DNA of 64,000 nucleotides from Sepiola atlantica (Eukaryota; Mollusca; Cephalopoda; Sepiida; Sepiolidae), in the NCBI GenBank assembly GCA_963556195.1, contig OY744546.1, positions 68,846,303 through 68,910,302 on the forward strand, given 5' to 3'. Position 1 is the first letter of the stretch. The number at the start of each line of letters is the position of its first letter. Positions 1-9,699 of the stretch are shown here, piece by piece. Position numbers and translations under genes: made by a program. The notes beneath the pieces were generated by a model. It saw nothing but the letters and a program-made list of their open reading frames with translations. It searched no databases and had not been told where the DNA came from.

Positions 1-202
1 TTTGCTAGTTTCTTATACCTGTCCTGAGACGGGTATTGTGCTAATGTATATACATAGTATTGTCCCATAATCCAGCTGAAAATCTCATTGACCTTTATCT
101 TCGAGTGGCCTTTGGCTTTGGTAGGTTTTAAACCAATCGTATAAAAAAAAACTTTCTCGCAGAATAGACGTTGCTAGTGTCGTTCTACTCTATGATTACT
201 TA

Positions 203-248
203 CTTCTTGGCCTTTTGGCTAAGATCAAAGTGTAGTATCTGTTCCGAT
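203..248 (+). ncRNA. U2 snRNA 5'-domain (SINE head, not a functional U2)
   Basis: This segment matches U2 from about nucleotide 5 to 46, including the invertebrate-style ATCAAAGTGTAGTATCTG. An RNA-family search would probably report a partial U2 hit here. It stops before stem-loop IIa is complete, so it should be read as the 5' module of the surrounding retroposon. Confidence 0.8.
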
Positions 249-545
249 GGATACTGCACCCCATAAACTGGTATTGTCTTGGCCTTCGGGGCTTGATTTA
301 CGCCGGTCTATGGGTCTGTCCTGTGCAGTTCTAGGAGGTCCACCCTCCCAGGCTTCGCCTCCCCTCTTTGGGGAGGAGTAAGTTTATTACTTACTGCCTG
401 AGGCGCCCATACCGGGGAATGCCGACGGGGCTGCCCAGGCAATTTTTAAACCCCACTTTCCTGACCCGACCTTGGGTCACATCTTACTTGTGGGAGTAAG
501 ATAAAAACTGGCCTTGTGCCTAACTCCTGGAGAGGAGTAAATCAA
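203..545 (+). mobile_element. U2 snRNA-headed SINE, full-length copy 1
   Basis: The first ~45 nt match the 5' domain of U2 snRNA: the GGCCTTTTGGCTAAGATC hairpin region, then GTGTAGTATCTGTTC with the branch-point-recognition GTAGTA. After that the sequence leaves U2 and runs through a GC-rich body full of potential hairpins (a CCTTCGGG tetraloop near 285-292; CTCCCC/GGGGAG near 358-375; ACTGCAC paired with GTGCAGT spanning about 251-328). It ends GAGGAGTAAATCAA with no poly(A). A perfect 17-bp direct repeat, TACTCTATGATTACTTA, flanks it at 186-202 and 546-562, which shows target-primed retroposition, presumably by a LINE in trans. It is not a functional U2 gene: stem-loops IIa-IV and a good Sm site are absent. 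snRNA-headed SINEs (SINEU) are known in crocodilians; I cannot check whether this family is described. Confidence 0.85.
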
Positions 546-562
546 TACTCTATGATTACTTA

Positions 563-990
563 TATAGACTATGCTCGACTGAGCTCCAATCATTGGTTCT
601 TCTTTGTAACACATTCACAGCATGTACTCTTCTTACTATGTAAACGGAAACAGACTTGCATTTCTTCATCCATGTGCCAAACGTCAAGCAGAATTTCCGT
701 GGACAAAATTTATTTGCAAAGGTTTTCCGTCTGTGGAAGACATTATCGCGAGGCTGCTTACCTGCTGATTAGTCGCCTCAAATCCAATGTCAACCAATTC
801 TTTGTCATAAATCGCCCTATAGGTAATCAAACCCATTTGACACCTTTGATCAATGTTAGTACGCCCATATTCTTCCTCATTTCTCGGCTGACAATCATGT
901 CGTCTTATACTCGAGTGGTTCTTGGTCTTGAAGTGAGGACCTAATAATAAAAAGGGCGTGTTTTATTCATTGTTTTCCGCTATGATTTTA
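563..990. other. No recognisable feature
   Basis: An open frame of 142 codons crosses the SINE end and runs to 944, but its start lies in the retroposon, it has no recognisable domain, and the region shows no splice or codon signature that I can defend. Confidence 0.4.
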
Positions 991-996
991 TGTGCA

Positions 997-1575
997 GGCG
1001 TGTGGCATAAGACAACGATTGCTGAGCGCTCTCACCATTGCATACAATACATAACAGTTATAGAAAAACATAACACCGTAGAAGTAAGCGCTGTCTTTTA
1101 CCACGACCTAAATCCGTGATCAAAATTAAAACACAAGGGTTAGATAAAGGCGAAAGAAAGCCAACATACATCAGTCTCCCGAGCTGATGGATACAGCTAA
1201 AGTCGATCAGTATGAAGTGTATTTATACAGCAGAACAGCAGACTTTTTTTTGGCTCATATGTCACATTAAGCTTCATTTCAACGTTGAGGCGTCTGGTAT
1301 AAAACCATGAGCGCCGATCCCTCACATCATGGCATGCATCACATAAGAGTCGTAGAAAAGAATAACACCGTCGAAGTTACAGCTTTTTTTTTATTCGGTC
1401 GAAATCTGTAATCAAAATGGAAACACGGGGGTTGGGGAAAGGAGAAAGAAAAGCCAACACACGCCAGTCTCGTGAGCTTAGGTCGATTAGTGGAAAAATG
1501 TATTTATGCAACAGAACAGCAGACTTGTTATACAGAGTTGGCTGATGTGCCACATCGAACTGGCATCGACCATAA
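997..1575. repeat. Two-copy imperfect direct repeat, unit about 290 bp
   Basis: The segment starting near 997 (GCGTGTGGCATAA) recurs near 1290 (GCGTCTGGTATAA), followed by matching blocks in order: ATAACACCGT plus GAAGT, the GAAAGAAAGCCAACA type block, a CAGTCTC block and AGCAGAACAGCAGACTT. The copies are perhaps 75-80% identical with indels. There is no coding potential, so this is an old tandem duplication of unknown origin. Confidence 0.6.
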
Positions 1576-1814
1576 TCAACATTATTGTTCAGTGCACTGG
1601 AATTGGTTGTCAACGTAAAAAGGTGACCTGATTTAGAATGCCCGCGTGTTTTTTTGTTCGTTTTTTTTCAGACATGTCAGTTTTGTATTGCTACAAAACA
1701 CACTCAAGCACCGGACGATACGGGTTCAATCGCAACCTGAAGCACTCTCCTGTCTCCTCACACTGAATGGCAGTGGTACAACGAAATAGAGCGGAGGATA
1801 TATGTATATCTCAG

Positions 1815-2340
1815 GCTGCCCCAAAAGTTACTGACATTTGAGAAAAATTCATAACTTCTTCGTTTTTAAATATTTTTCTTTTCTGGTTTCAGAGTAGTTG
1901 AAGCTATCCTTCCTACGTTATCATGAGCAAACACAGAATTGAGGAACGACCCCGCATTGTACTTTGAGTGATATGGGTGAAATTCAGAAACCCAGCGGTG
2001 TTACCGACAACATTGTAATATTAGAAATGCGCCAAGTGTAAATGCCATTAAAGCCATAATGGGCCGTTTTCATAAAAAGGTGCAGTATGTGACCTCCCGA
2101 GATCCGGAAAGTCTCGTTCGGTAAGAACTGAAAATAATCGGGAAAAATTAGAGCGAAGTCTGGAAAGAAGATCTAACAGTTACAATCGAAGAATAAACCC
2201 GACAGTTAGAAGTTTCACAATCCTCCTTACATAGGATGTTGCATGACATTGGAATATTTCAATACAAAATCCAGCTTGCCCAGCAGCTACAGCCTCAGGC
2301 TTATTTGCTATGAGATTTCAGAATTTAGTAGTCAGTGTCA
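1815..2340 (+). pseudogene. Mariner-like transposase, N-terminal remnant
   Basis: At 1815-1845 is a degenerate mariner-type terminal sequence (GCTGCCCCAAAAGTTACTGACA), resembling the CAGGGTGG.CCAAAA ends of the MITEs elsewhere in this window. An ATG at 1923 opens a frame beginning MSKHRIEERPRIV. Downstream, in broken frames, are DLPRSGKSRSVRT (an SGRPRS-like linker) and a LERS..RR.. segment, then a YKIQL-like match, all typical of the helix-turn-helix half of mariner-like transposases. Several stops and frameshifts interrupt it. The catalytic half is missing and the sequence runs into a (TA)n tract at 2355. Confidence 0.65.
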
Positions 2341-2350
2341 GTTTTGGGAC

Positions 2351-2354
<4 letters not shown>

Positions 2355-2419
<65 letters not shown>

Positions 2420-2459
2420 ATTAATTCCTCGAATACTAAAATACTACTACTACTACTAC

Positions 2460-2508
<49 letters not shown>
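2355..2508. repeat. (TA)n-(TG)n and (TAA)n microsatellites
   Basis: A (TA)n tract occupies 2355-2405 and passes through (TG)n to 2418. A (TAA)n tract lies at about 2447-2508. The open frames across them are low-complexity artefacts. Confidence 0.95.
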
Positions 2509-2511
<3 letters not shown>

Positions 2512-2521
2512 ATGCTACTAA

Positions 2522-2840
2522 ATCGTACGTCTAAAATCCTTATTTCAGTTTTTATCGAAATCTATTACATGATTTTCATCCTAGAAAACGTTCAAAGGTC
2601 ACGACTTAAGCTTAAGAGATCTTAATCGATCTTCACAAAAACCCTGAAAATAAAGTAATATTTATTAATCGATGTCTAACAGGTTTCTATCCTATTTTCA
2701 TCGACTTTGCTTTAAAGTAAGTAAGAGTAAATATAGCTCACATTACGCCACCTTGCGCATAGCAACTGTGTTCTCAAAATTCATAATTATCTTTTAATTT
2801 ATTTATGAGTGAATACTTACATACAAATAGATAACCATAT
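2522..2840. repeat. Dispersed repeat; array-free relative of the 40.4-41.9 kb locus
   Basis: The segment 2522-2640 (TCTATTACATGATTTT, then CTTAAGCTTAAG) matches 40385-40480, and 2705-2840 (GCTCACATTACG, later GAGTGAAT...ACATAC) matches 41705-41850. At the second locus the two flanks are separated by the 53-bp satellite. This copy therefore looks like the same dispersed repeat without the array. The family is not recognised. Confidence 0.6.
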
Positions 2841-2854
2841 GCATAACTTTATAA

Positions 2855-2901
2855 GTATATATATATATATGTGTGTGTGGATATATATATGTGTGTATAT
2901 A

Positions 2902-2974
<73 letters not shown>
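2855..2974. repeat. (TA)n/(GT)n microsatellite
   Basis: Alternating (TA)n and short (TG)n blocks lie directly before a satellite-like monomer. Confidence 0.95.
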
Positions 2975-2977
<3 letters not shown>

Positions 2978-3112
2978 CGCTTATCAATGCTTATAGTTAC
3001 TCGAGGATAAAACCTAATTAATGGATAGTTGAATGTTGAAGAATATATTAGGACGAATTAAACTAATAGATAGAAAGTTTAGTTTTAAAGACTTTTGATA
3101 AATAAACCTCAA
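2975..3112 (+). repeat. Isolated relative of the 135-bp satellite monomer (a)
   Basis: Its opening (TCACCGCTTATCAATGCTTATAGTTACTCGAGGATA) aligns with the satellite core at 47.3-52.0 kb, which reads TCACTACTTATTAAACTTAAGAGCCACTCGAGGATA; the CTCGAG site is shared. The later GTTTTAA block also matches. It is about 85% like the second solitary copy at 3538-3690, so the unit exists outside the array. Confidence 0.65.
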
Positions 3113-3113
3113 T

Positions 3114-3285
<172 letters not shown>

Positions 3286-3437
3286 TGGTTATTCACATAC
3301 ACGTATTTCGTCGTCTCGATGACTCAGCAGTTTAGCTAGATGTATATAATCACCTGAATCTTCGTTTATATTCGCCTATCTCACTTACTTGTCTCTTCTT
3401 TTCCCCGTATTCCAATTCTATCATTACTTTCTACTTT

Positions 3438-3439
3438 TG

Positions 3440-3512
<73 letters not shown>
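3438..3512. repeat. (TC)n-(TA)n microsatellite
   Basis: A (TC)n tract with one CTTTCT interruption passes into (TA)n immediately before the second satellite-like monomer. Confidence 0.95.
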
Positions 3513-3537
3513 TATAATTATATGCATATGTGATTGT

Positions 3538-3690
3538 ATGTCACCGCTTATCAAGGCTTATAGTCACTCGAGGATGAAGCGTAATTAATGGAGAGTTAAA
3601 TGTCGAAGAATATATTTAGACAAATTCAACTACTGAATAGAAAGCATAGTTTTAAGAGTTTTGAGTAATAAACCTAAATTATATAATTAA
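3538..3690 (+). repeat. Isolated relative of the 135-bp satellite monomer (b)
   Basis: It begins GTCACCGCTTATCAAGGCTT and continues ATAGTCACTCGAGGATGA. It aligns with the copy at 2975-3112 and with the 47.3-52.0 kb satellite, including the CTCGAG site and the following ATTAATGGA-like stretch. Confidence 0.65.
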
Positions 3691-3954
3691 ACCACATTTG
3701 TAGATAATGGTTTCATAAATAATAAAATGTATGGTACGAAATAAAAAAAAACACGAAAAAATAAAAGACACGTAAATAAAATAGGAGAGAAGGAGAAAGT
3801 AAGAACCTGACAACGAGGAAAATCAAAATAGGGCAAAAACGAATGAAAAGCGACAGAATTTAATACGAAGTTTTAGACTGAACAACACATATATTATTAA
3901 AAGCTGTAAGTAATAACATTCCTTGACAACACACCTGTTTATCTATATCATAAA

Positions 3955-4012
3955 AGTAAACGTACGTGTGTCCGACGCGCTTCAATAATCATGTATGAAC
4001 ATTTATTTTATG
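3955..4012. repeat. Short dispersed repeat shared with 42950-43008
   Basis: The block CGCTTCAATAATCATGTATG plus the following TTTATTTT.TATG matches 42966-43008 with few differences. The family is not recognised. Confidence 0.5.
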
Positions 4013-4136
4013 AAAAAAAAAATCAATGTGAAATTTTTATCATCTCTTATATTAATAAAGAAATGAAACTGTGATAACGTATGAAAATTTATTTTTATAA
4101 GCTGAGATGAGGAGGTTAAATCTGAATAACAAATAA

Positions 4137-4345
<209 letters not shown>

Positions 4346-4796
4346 GAAATACATCTTTCTGATCTCATAAAATAATTGAAATCAATAAAACCAATATGTA
4401 TCTTATTAATTTCTGTATTGATAGTTTTAAAATGTTTACTCTTTATCAAAAATAAATATTATTTTTCTTTCTGATCTAAAAAATATGGTTTATCTAAATA
4501 TTATTAGTAATAAATAAACAAAAATAACTATTTTTATTTATTTACGAATTTGAAAAATTATATGTGTATTAAAATTCAATTCAAATAAAAATATAATGCG
4601 AAGATCAGGTTTTCGAAAGTTTTAATGTGAAGATGACGATACAATTCGATTTAAGAACAATTCATTTTAAAATGGGTGAAGTGGGATTAGTTTACTTTAG
4701 CGATATCAGTAAACTTGCAATTATGGTGATGAGATAATAAAAACGGCTTAATATGCGTGGAAGGTAATAATGCACACACTGACGTGAATCAGCATA

Positions 4797-5060
4797 GTGT
4801 GGGAGGTGACGGTGGTTAAGTGGATAACGACACGGCCTGTCAACCTAGTGTTCCGAGTTCGAATCCAGTCTGTTCCACAGTACCACTTTCACTTAGGGAT
4901 GTTGGCAACTTTTACGAGGTCCCTCCCGTAAGTACCCGATGTCTTTCTAGAAAGATGTCTAACTAGAAAAACATCGGGGAAACTAATACCAACACCACGA
5001 TCATCTAATCCACACGAAAGAAGAAATACATAAAAAATAATAATAAAATTAAATGAAAGA
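4797..5060 (+). mobile_element. tRNA-derived SINE
   Basis: An A-box-like sequence (GTGGTTAAGTGGATAACG, 4812-4829) and a B-box-like sequence (GAGTTCGAATCC, 4855-4866) are spaced as in tRNA genes. The acceptor and anticodon stems do not close into a cloverleaf. An unrelated body follows, containing an inverted GATGTCTTTCTAG/CTAGAAAGATGTC-type motif around 4938-4960. It ends in an A- and AAT-rich tail near 5035-5055. No clear target-site duplication was found. Confidence 0.7.
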
Positions 5061-5880
5061 ATGTCCTTCACTTCATAATTATATCCCCTTTTTTAAATAG
5101 TTTTGTAAATAAAATAGGAATTAATCTACGACCGCAGATACTTTACTTACAGATTCAGGAAACGATAGAGAGAGGAGTAAACATATAAATATATTTTAAT
5201 ATATATCGGAAATATATAAGACATGCATTCCGTTGCACAGTATTGCTTAATTTGAATGGAATAAAATCATATTTATAAACTTATAAAACATAACCACTTT
5301 ATTATTTACTTATTTATTTTTCTTTTACTTATTCTTCAATGGCGACAAACTTGTAAACATATGTGTCAATGCGATGATAAAAACATTTACTCCTATCTGG
5401 TCTCCGATTGGATAAAAAATTCTTTGCTGCTGATCAGATAGCACAAGAAATGTAATGTGCTCATTTTTAAACATAATATTTTGTGCAAACTACAGAAAAT
5501 CATACATTTTTATGAAATAAGAAAGAAGAGAGAGACAGAGAACAGATACGTATGTTTTTAAGTAAAAGCTATCTCTTATTTGTTTATTTATTTTGTAAAA
5601 CTTTACTCATGCATTTGTTATTTACCTTAGTTTAAGCATGATTAGTTGTTTCTGGTTGTACGGCAAGATTTATCAACAGCAGGAAATCAATTGTTATTTA
5701 TAAAAATAAATTACTTTCTGTTCCTCCCGGTGACCCCAGATATACGTACTTGTTTAAAACACATCATAAAAAAGTCAGCACACACGCAGCATTAACAATG
5801 GATAGCAGTTTTTTTGTTAAATATTGGTGTGCGAAAAACTGAAAAAAAAATTGTATGTTAGCGAAAAATATGTAAAATAT
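5061..5880. other. AT-rich sequence with no recognisable feature
   Basis: There is no supported gene, RNA or repeat boundary here, only AT-rich sequence with short homopolymer runs. Confidence 0.4.
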
Positions 5881-5893
5881 GACTACAAATTTA

Positions 5894-6269
5894 ATATTGT
5901 TTACCTCCTGTTCAGGAGGTTAGGCACAAGGCCATTTTTATCTTACTCCCACAAGGTAGGATGTGACACAAGGTCGGGAAAGTGGGATTAGAAAAACCAG
6001 CACTCGAGAAGTTGAGCACTCTGGCCATTAAAATTGCCTGGGCAGTCCCGTCGGCATTCACCGGTAGGGGCGCCTCAAGCAGTAAGCAATTAACTTACTC
6101 CTCCCCAAAGAGGGGAGGCAAAGCCTGGGAGGATGGACCTCCTAGAACTGCACAGGGCAATCCCATAGACCGGCGTAAATCAAGCCCCGAAGGCCAAGAC
6201 AATACCAGTGTATGGGGTGCAGTATCCATCGGAACAGATACTACACTTTGATCTTAGCCAAAAGGCCAC
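5894..6269 (-). mobile_element. U2 snRNA-headed SINE, copy 2 (subfamily with ~40-bp insert)
   Basis: On the minus strand the U2 head begins at 6269 and the 3' end (TTAGGCACAAGG on the plus strand) lies near 5920. GACTACAAATTTA occurs directly at 5881-5893 and 6270-6282 as a 13-bp target duplication. Compared with the 343-bp copies, this one carries about 40 extra bases near 5988-6030 (ATTAGAAAAACCAGCACTCG and onwards) between the GGGAAAGTGGG and ATTGCCTGG blocks. The neighbouring copy 3 shares this insert, so the two are one subfamily or a local duplication. Confidence 0.82.
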
Positions 6270-6282
6270 GACTACAAATTTA

Positions 6283-6622
6283 GTTTTATTTATCTACCTC
6301 CCACAAGGTAAGATGTGACACAAGGTCGGGAAAGTGGGATTAGAAAAACCAGCACTCGAGAAGTTGAGTACTCTGGTCATTAAAAATTGCCTGGACAGCC
6401 CCGTCGGCATTCCCCGGTAGGGGCGCCTCAAGCAGTAAGCAATAAACTTACTCCTCACCAAAGAGGGGAGGCAAAGCCTGGGAGGGTGGACCTCCTAGAA
6501 CTGCACAGGACAGACCCATAGACCAGCGTAAATCAAGCCCCGAAGGCCAAGACAATATCAGTCTATGGGGTGCAGTATCCATCGGAACAGATACTACACT
6601 TTGATCTTAGTCAAAAGGCCAA
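6283..6622 (-). mobile_element. U2 snRNA-headed SINE, copy 3 (tandem neighbour of copy 2)
   Basis: The U2 head runs leftward from 6622, with a G-to-A change relative to copy 2 in TTAGTCAAAAGG. The same ~40-bp insert is present near 6331-6372. The extreme 3' end is missing: the sequence starts within the TTTTTATCTTACTCCCACAAGG-like region. A third GACTACAAATTTA lies at 6623-6635. The order repeat-copy 2-repeat-copy 3-repeat suggests either unequal duplication or re-insertion at one site. Confidence 0.8.
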
Positions 6623-6782
6623 GACTACAAATTTAGTGCCAGAAAAGAAACTAAAACAATGTTATTTTGATATCATCTCTGGAGAATAAAGAGACAGTTT
6701 TAATGGTTGTTTCATTGTTTTTTTGTCACCCGATAGATTAGTTAAAAACGATTTTTGTTAATGATAGATTTGTTAAATATAT

Positions 6783-7200
6783 TTACTTGCTACATGATAG
6801 ATTTGTTGAATATGTTTTGTTGTTAAATGATACATTTGTTGAATATGTTTTGTTGTTAAACCCAAGAAACGACTGTAGTTTTGCAACTTTGTCGAGTGCA
6901 GGCATATCTTTAATTGCATCGGTTATCTGTGGGTCCGGTTTCCTGCCTTCACTGTCTATCACTTGTCCGAGGTATTTTATTATTCCCAAAAAGAATTGAC
7001 ACTTTTCGGGACTTCATTTGAAACTGAATTCTTCCAGTCGTTTGAACATGGCTCTGATGTTTTTTTTTGTGTTGGTGAACATTCTTACTTTTGACTAGAA
7101 TATCGTCTAAATAGGCGATAGTGACATCAAGACCCTCCAACATAGTTTTCATAATCTGTTGGAACAAAGCTGGGACAACCTTGATTCGTCACGCAAAAAT
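6783..7200 (-). pseudogene. Ty3/gypsy-type reverse transcriptase fragment
   Basis: Reading leftward from about 7195, a VVPALFQQIMKTMLEGLD segment leads to the catalytic AYLDDILV box, the YxDD motif of reverse transcriptase. After a frameshift near 7060 comes IKYLGQVIDSEGRKPDP, then an IKDMPA and LQSFLGF segment, the classic end of the gypsy RT palm and thumb. Beyond that, FNNKTYSTN is repeated because a ~33-bp DNA unit is triplicated (6760-6860). The rest of pol is absent. It is dead by frameshift and truncation. Confidence 0.8.
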
Positions 7201-7460
7201 GCAGCAAAATTATTGATAAATTCAAGTTTTTTAGGCGCAAGTGAAGTGTCGGTGGGTGTTGATGTGTTGTTTATGCAATGAAGAAATGTCACTTCCGGTG
7301 TGATGTCTACGCATGTGCGGTATGCTAAGTGAAAAAACAAATATTGTCACTCCCATTACAAATTTTGTGTCAGTATTACATCCATGAATTAAGGGTTTTT
7401 TTTCCAATTTTTCGATATCATATGACGTACCGTTGGCCGATTTAGAAAATATCAACTTTA

Positions 7461-7765
7461 ATGAAATTTGTTGCGTATTTTACATACATATATGGAGCGT
7501 ACCTGGAAATAGAACAAGCAGGGTGCAGGAGGAAGTGTTTAAACACCAAGGACCAGTTGTTGATCAATAAAACCATCCTTGAAAAATGTAGGAAGAGACA
7601 GAGACCCCTAAGCATGGCGTGGATCGATTACAAAAAGGCATACAATAGTGTGCCCTCACACATAGCTTCTGCGCTGCGTTGAACTATATAAGATCCATCC
7701 GGTCATCAGGAAAACCATAGCAGTACATATAAATATGTGGCAAACAGCTATGGCATTAAGCCACA
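7461..7765 (+). pseudogene. Non-LTR retrotransposon reverse transcriptase fragment
   Basis: The frame contains [20 protein letters not shown], then [16 protein letters not shown]. This is the RT palm region of non-LTR elements, with the A-box catalytic D in WIDYKKAY. A frameshift near 7672 moves the match to another frame, where an LYKIHPVI..WQTAM-like continuation is visible to about 7760. There is no start, endonuclease or YxDD box. It is possibly the same LINE clade as the fragment at 42450-42704. Confidence 0.75.
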
Positions 7766-7776
7766 CTAATGTAACT

Positions 7777-8010
7777 TAAGACAAGATATTCAACATTATG
7801 TTATGGGCTTCATAATAATATAAGACGATATATTGAGCTTTATATTATGAGTTTCAGAATAACTTTAGACAACATATTGGACTTTATGTTATAAGAGTCA
7901 TAATAACTCTAGACGTAATATTCGGCTTTATATTATGGGCTTCATTTTAAATGTAAGACGATATATTGGGTTTGATGTTATAGGATTCAGAATAACGTGA
8001 AACGAGATAC
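7777..8010. repeat. Imperfect ~44-bp tandem repeat, about 5 units
   Basis: The pattern AAGACGATATATTG..CTTTATATTATGGG.TTCA.AATAA recurs about every 44 bp with divergence between units. Confidence 0.6.
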
Positions 8011-8103
8011 CAAATCTCTATTAGTAATAGATTAAAATATTTAAAACATTGAACGATCTGTTTTTGTTTTAGATGATGATTGATAATTTGTACTATTTAG
8101 ATT

Positions 8104-8335
8104 CTTCGGACTACTATTCTCATCTTCGATGTTATTTTCACATGATTTCGGTCAATGTAATTTCTGACTTTTTTCAAGATTCGGTTTACAATCCTGTATA
8201 CATATTCGATAATAACATAAAGATTCCCGAGTTCGACAAGATCTAGCGGATGAAGGTCGGAAAGTACATTGGTCGAAACTTTGTGACGGTAACATCTATA
8301 ATGAGAATATTAGTTCGAATAATAATAATAATAAC
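8104..8335. repeat. Inverted pair of SINE 3'-tail fragments
   Basis: The minus-strand copy (8104-8174) and plus-strand copy (8250-8335) both contain the tail ACATTGG.CGAAA...GAGAATA.TAGT.CGAA found in the SINEs at 9376-9695 and 20838-21035. The plus copy ends in (AAT)n. Confidence 0.6.
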
Positions 8336-8689
8336 GGGACCCGTGTAAATTACACGAAATAATGTTTTTTAATACTAATTATCTTGTTCCTAACCTATAC
8401 ATGTTTGAATAAAATATGATAAGATTTGACTTGCGTATTTATTTTTTAAAAATGAACAATACATGAAACAATTTACAAAACTTCTTTATATATAATATGT
8501 CTAGTGAAGGTAGTTTCTCTTCTCTGGTCACGAATAGAATTATTCTGAAAACAAATGTTCAGAAGGTCTTTGCTTTTGATGTAAGTGTGACACACAAAAT
8601 AACACACACGCTATCGTATAAATATGTGTCTTCCCGGTTGTCCCCTCCCTACCTCTCTTCCCCTTCCCCTCGAAATGTAGAAACAAAAT

Positions 8690-8780
8690 CTTAGAGGTTG
8701 GTTGGGATCGAACTATAAACCAGTGGACCGAATTCAAAAATACTACGTCGCTAACCGTTGTGCGAAATACTTAAAAATGT
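8690..8780 (-). mobile_element. tRNA-like SINE head
   Basis: On the minus strand, ACAACGGTTAGCGACGTAGT (A-box-like) is followed by TAGTTCGATCCCAACC (B-box-like). No full cloverleaf forms and the body is unassigned. GACACAC...ACACACGCTATCGTA blocks at 8588-8620 and 8860-8886 recur on both sides. Confidence 0.5.
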
Positions 8781-8895
8781 TTCGAAAATTAGGCAAGTTA
8801 AATGTTTTTTAATAAACCTAGGTGCGGCACGCATGCGCAGAGCTTTTGCCGGAAGCGTGACACACGAACACACACGCTATCGTATTAATATATAG

Positions 8896-8949
<54 letters not shown>
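8896..8949. repeat. (TAA)n microsatellite
   Basis: An uninterrupted (ATA)n tract follows a short repeat containing ACACACGCTATCGTA. Confidence 0.95.
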
Positions 8950-8950
<1 letters not shown>

Positions 8951-9375
8951 ATTAAATAATCTATCTGATTAACGTGTTGTTTTTTTTTGCTATTAAGAAA
9001 TCGATAAGCTAATTGCTTTATATATAAATAAAGGTTTTTAAAATCCCATCTTTTCTTACTATTATATTTGCTGTATTTATATCTTCCCATGATGAGAGAA
9101 AGGCCAATTAATTAACGTAATTTTATTGTCGAATGAGCAATATATTACGCGAATTACGTTTTAATTAATCTAATTAGTTTCAAACACGCGAATACTTTAT
9201 GTTATCGGAAGAAATTAAATTTTAAAAAACGAATATTTAATTAAGAAAAAGAAAAAACATTTAAATACTTCCCTTTTTCTCTTTCCACGCGTGAAAAATT
9301 AGATTCGTATTGTTAGTGTTAAAACTATGCGACAAGGCTTGTCTCTCTTTTTTATCAGACAGCATAATAGATAAC

Positions 9376-9695
9376 TGAAACGTCGTACAAAGGATAAAGG
9401 TGTTAGGTTATAATCGGTTTTAAGTGGCAGTCTTCTAAAGGTTGTCGGTTCAATCCTCACTAGAGTCGATATTAACTAGCGATAAACTAAAAGTTACTTA
9501 AGGTTTTTTTCCCAATAATGGCTGCGAACGAGAACAATTAAATAAAGGTTTCAGTTTGAGATTGCGTACCGATTACAAAGGTCAACTTAAAGATTTCGCG
9601 TTCAACAAGACGAACCTGAATAAGGTCTGAGGTTACATCGACCAAAACACTTAGAATTACATTCAAAATGAGAAAAGTAGTCCAAATAATCTGAA
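9376..9695 (+). mobile_element. tRNA-derived SINE with GTAGTCC tail
   Basis: The head GGATAAAGGTGTTAGGTTATAA and B-box GTCGGTTCAATCCTC (9448-9462) are followed by a body ending GGTTACATCGACCAAAACACTT, then GAGAAAAGTAGTCCAAAT. Head and tail recur at 20838-21035 in a shorter copy, and the tail alone recurs at 8104-8335, 20395-20440 and 20755-20815, so this is a real dispersed family. Confidence 0.65.
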
Positions 9696-9699
9696 TAAT

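Noticed and set aside
203..250. Functional U2 snRNA gene
   Set aside because: Only the first ~45 nt match U2; stem-loops IIb, III and IV and a canonical Sm site (AUUUUUGG) are missing, and the unit is flanked by a target-site duplication. The best Sm-like stretch, CAATTTTTAAACC near 439-451, departs from the consensus.
516..944. 142-codon open frame
   Set aside because: It starts inside the U2-SINE, has no recognisable domain, and its composition resembles the non-coding flank.
5982..6251. 89-codon frame antisense to the U2-SINE
   Set aside because: It lies wholly in the structured non-coding SINE body; the same segment in other copies is not conserved as protein.
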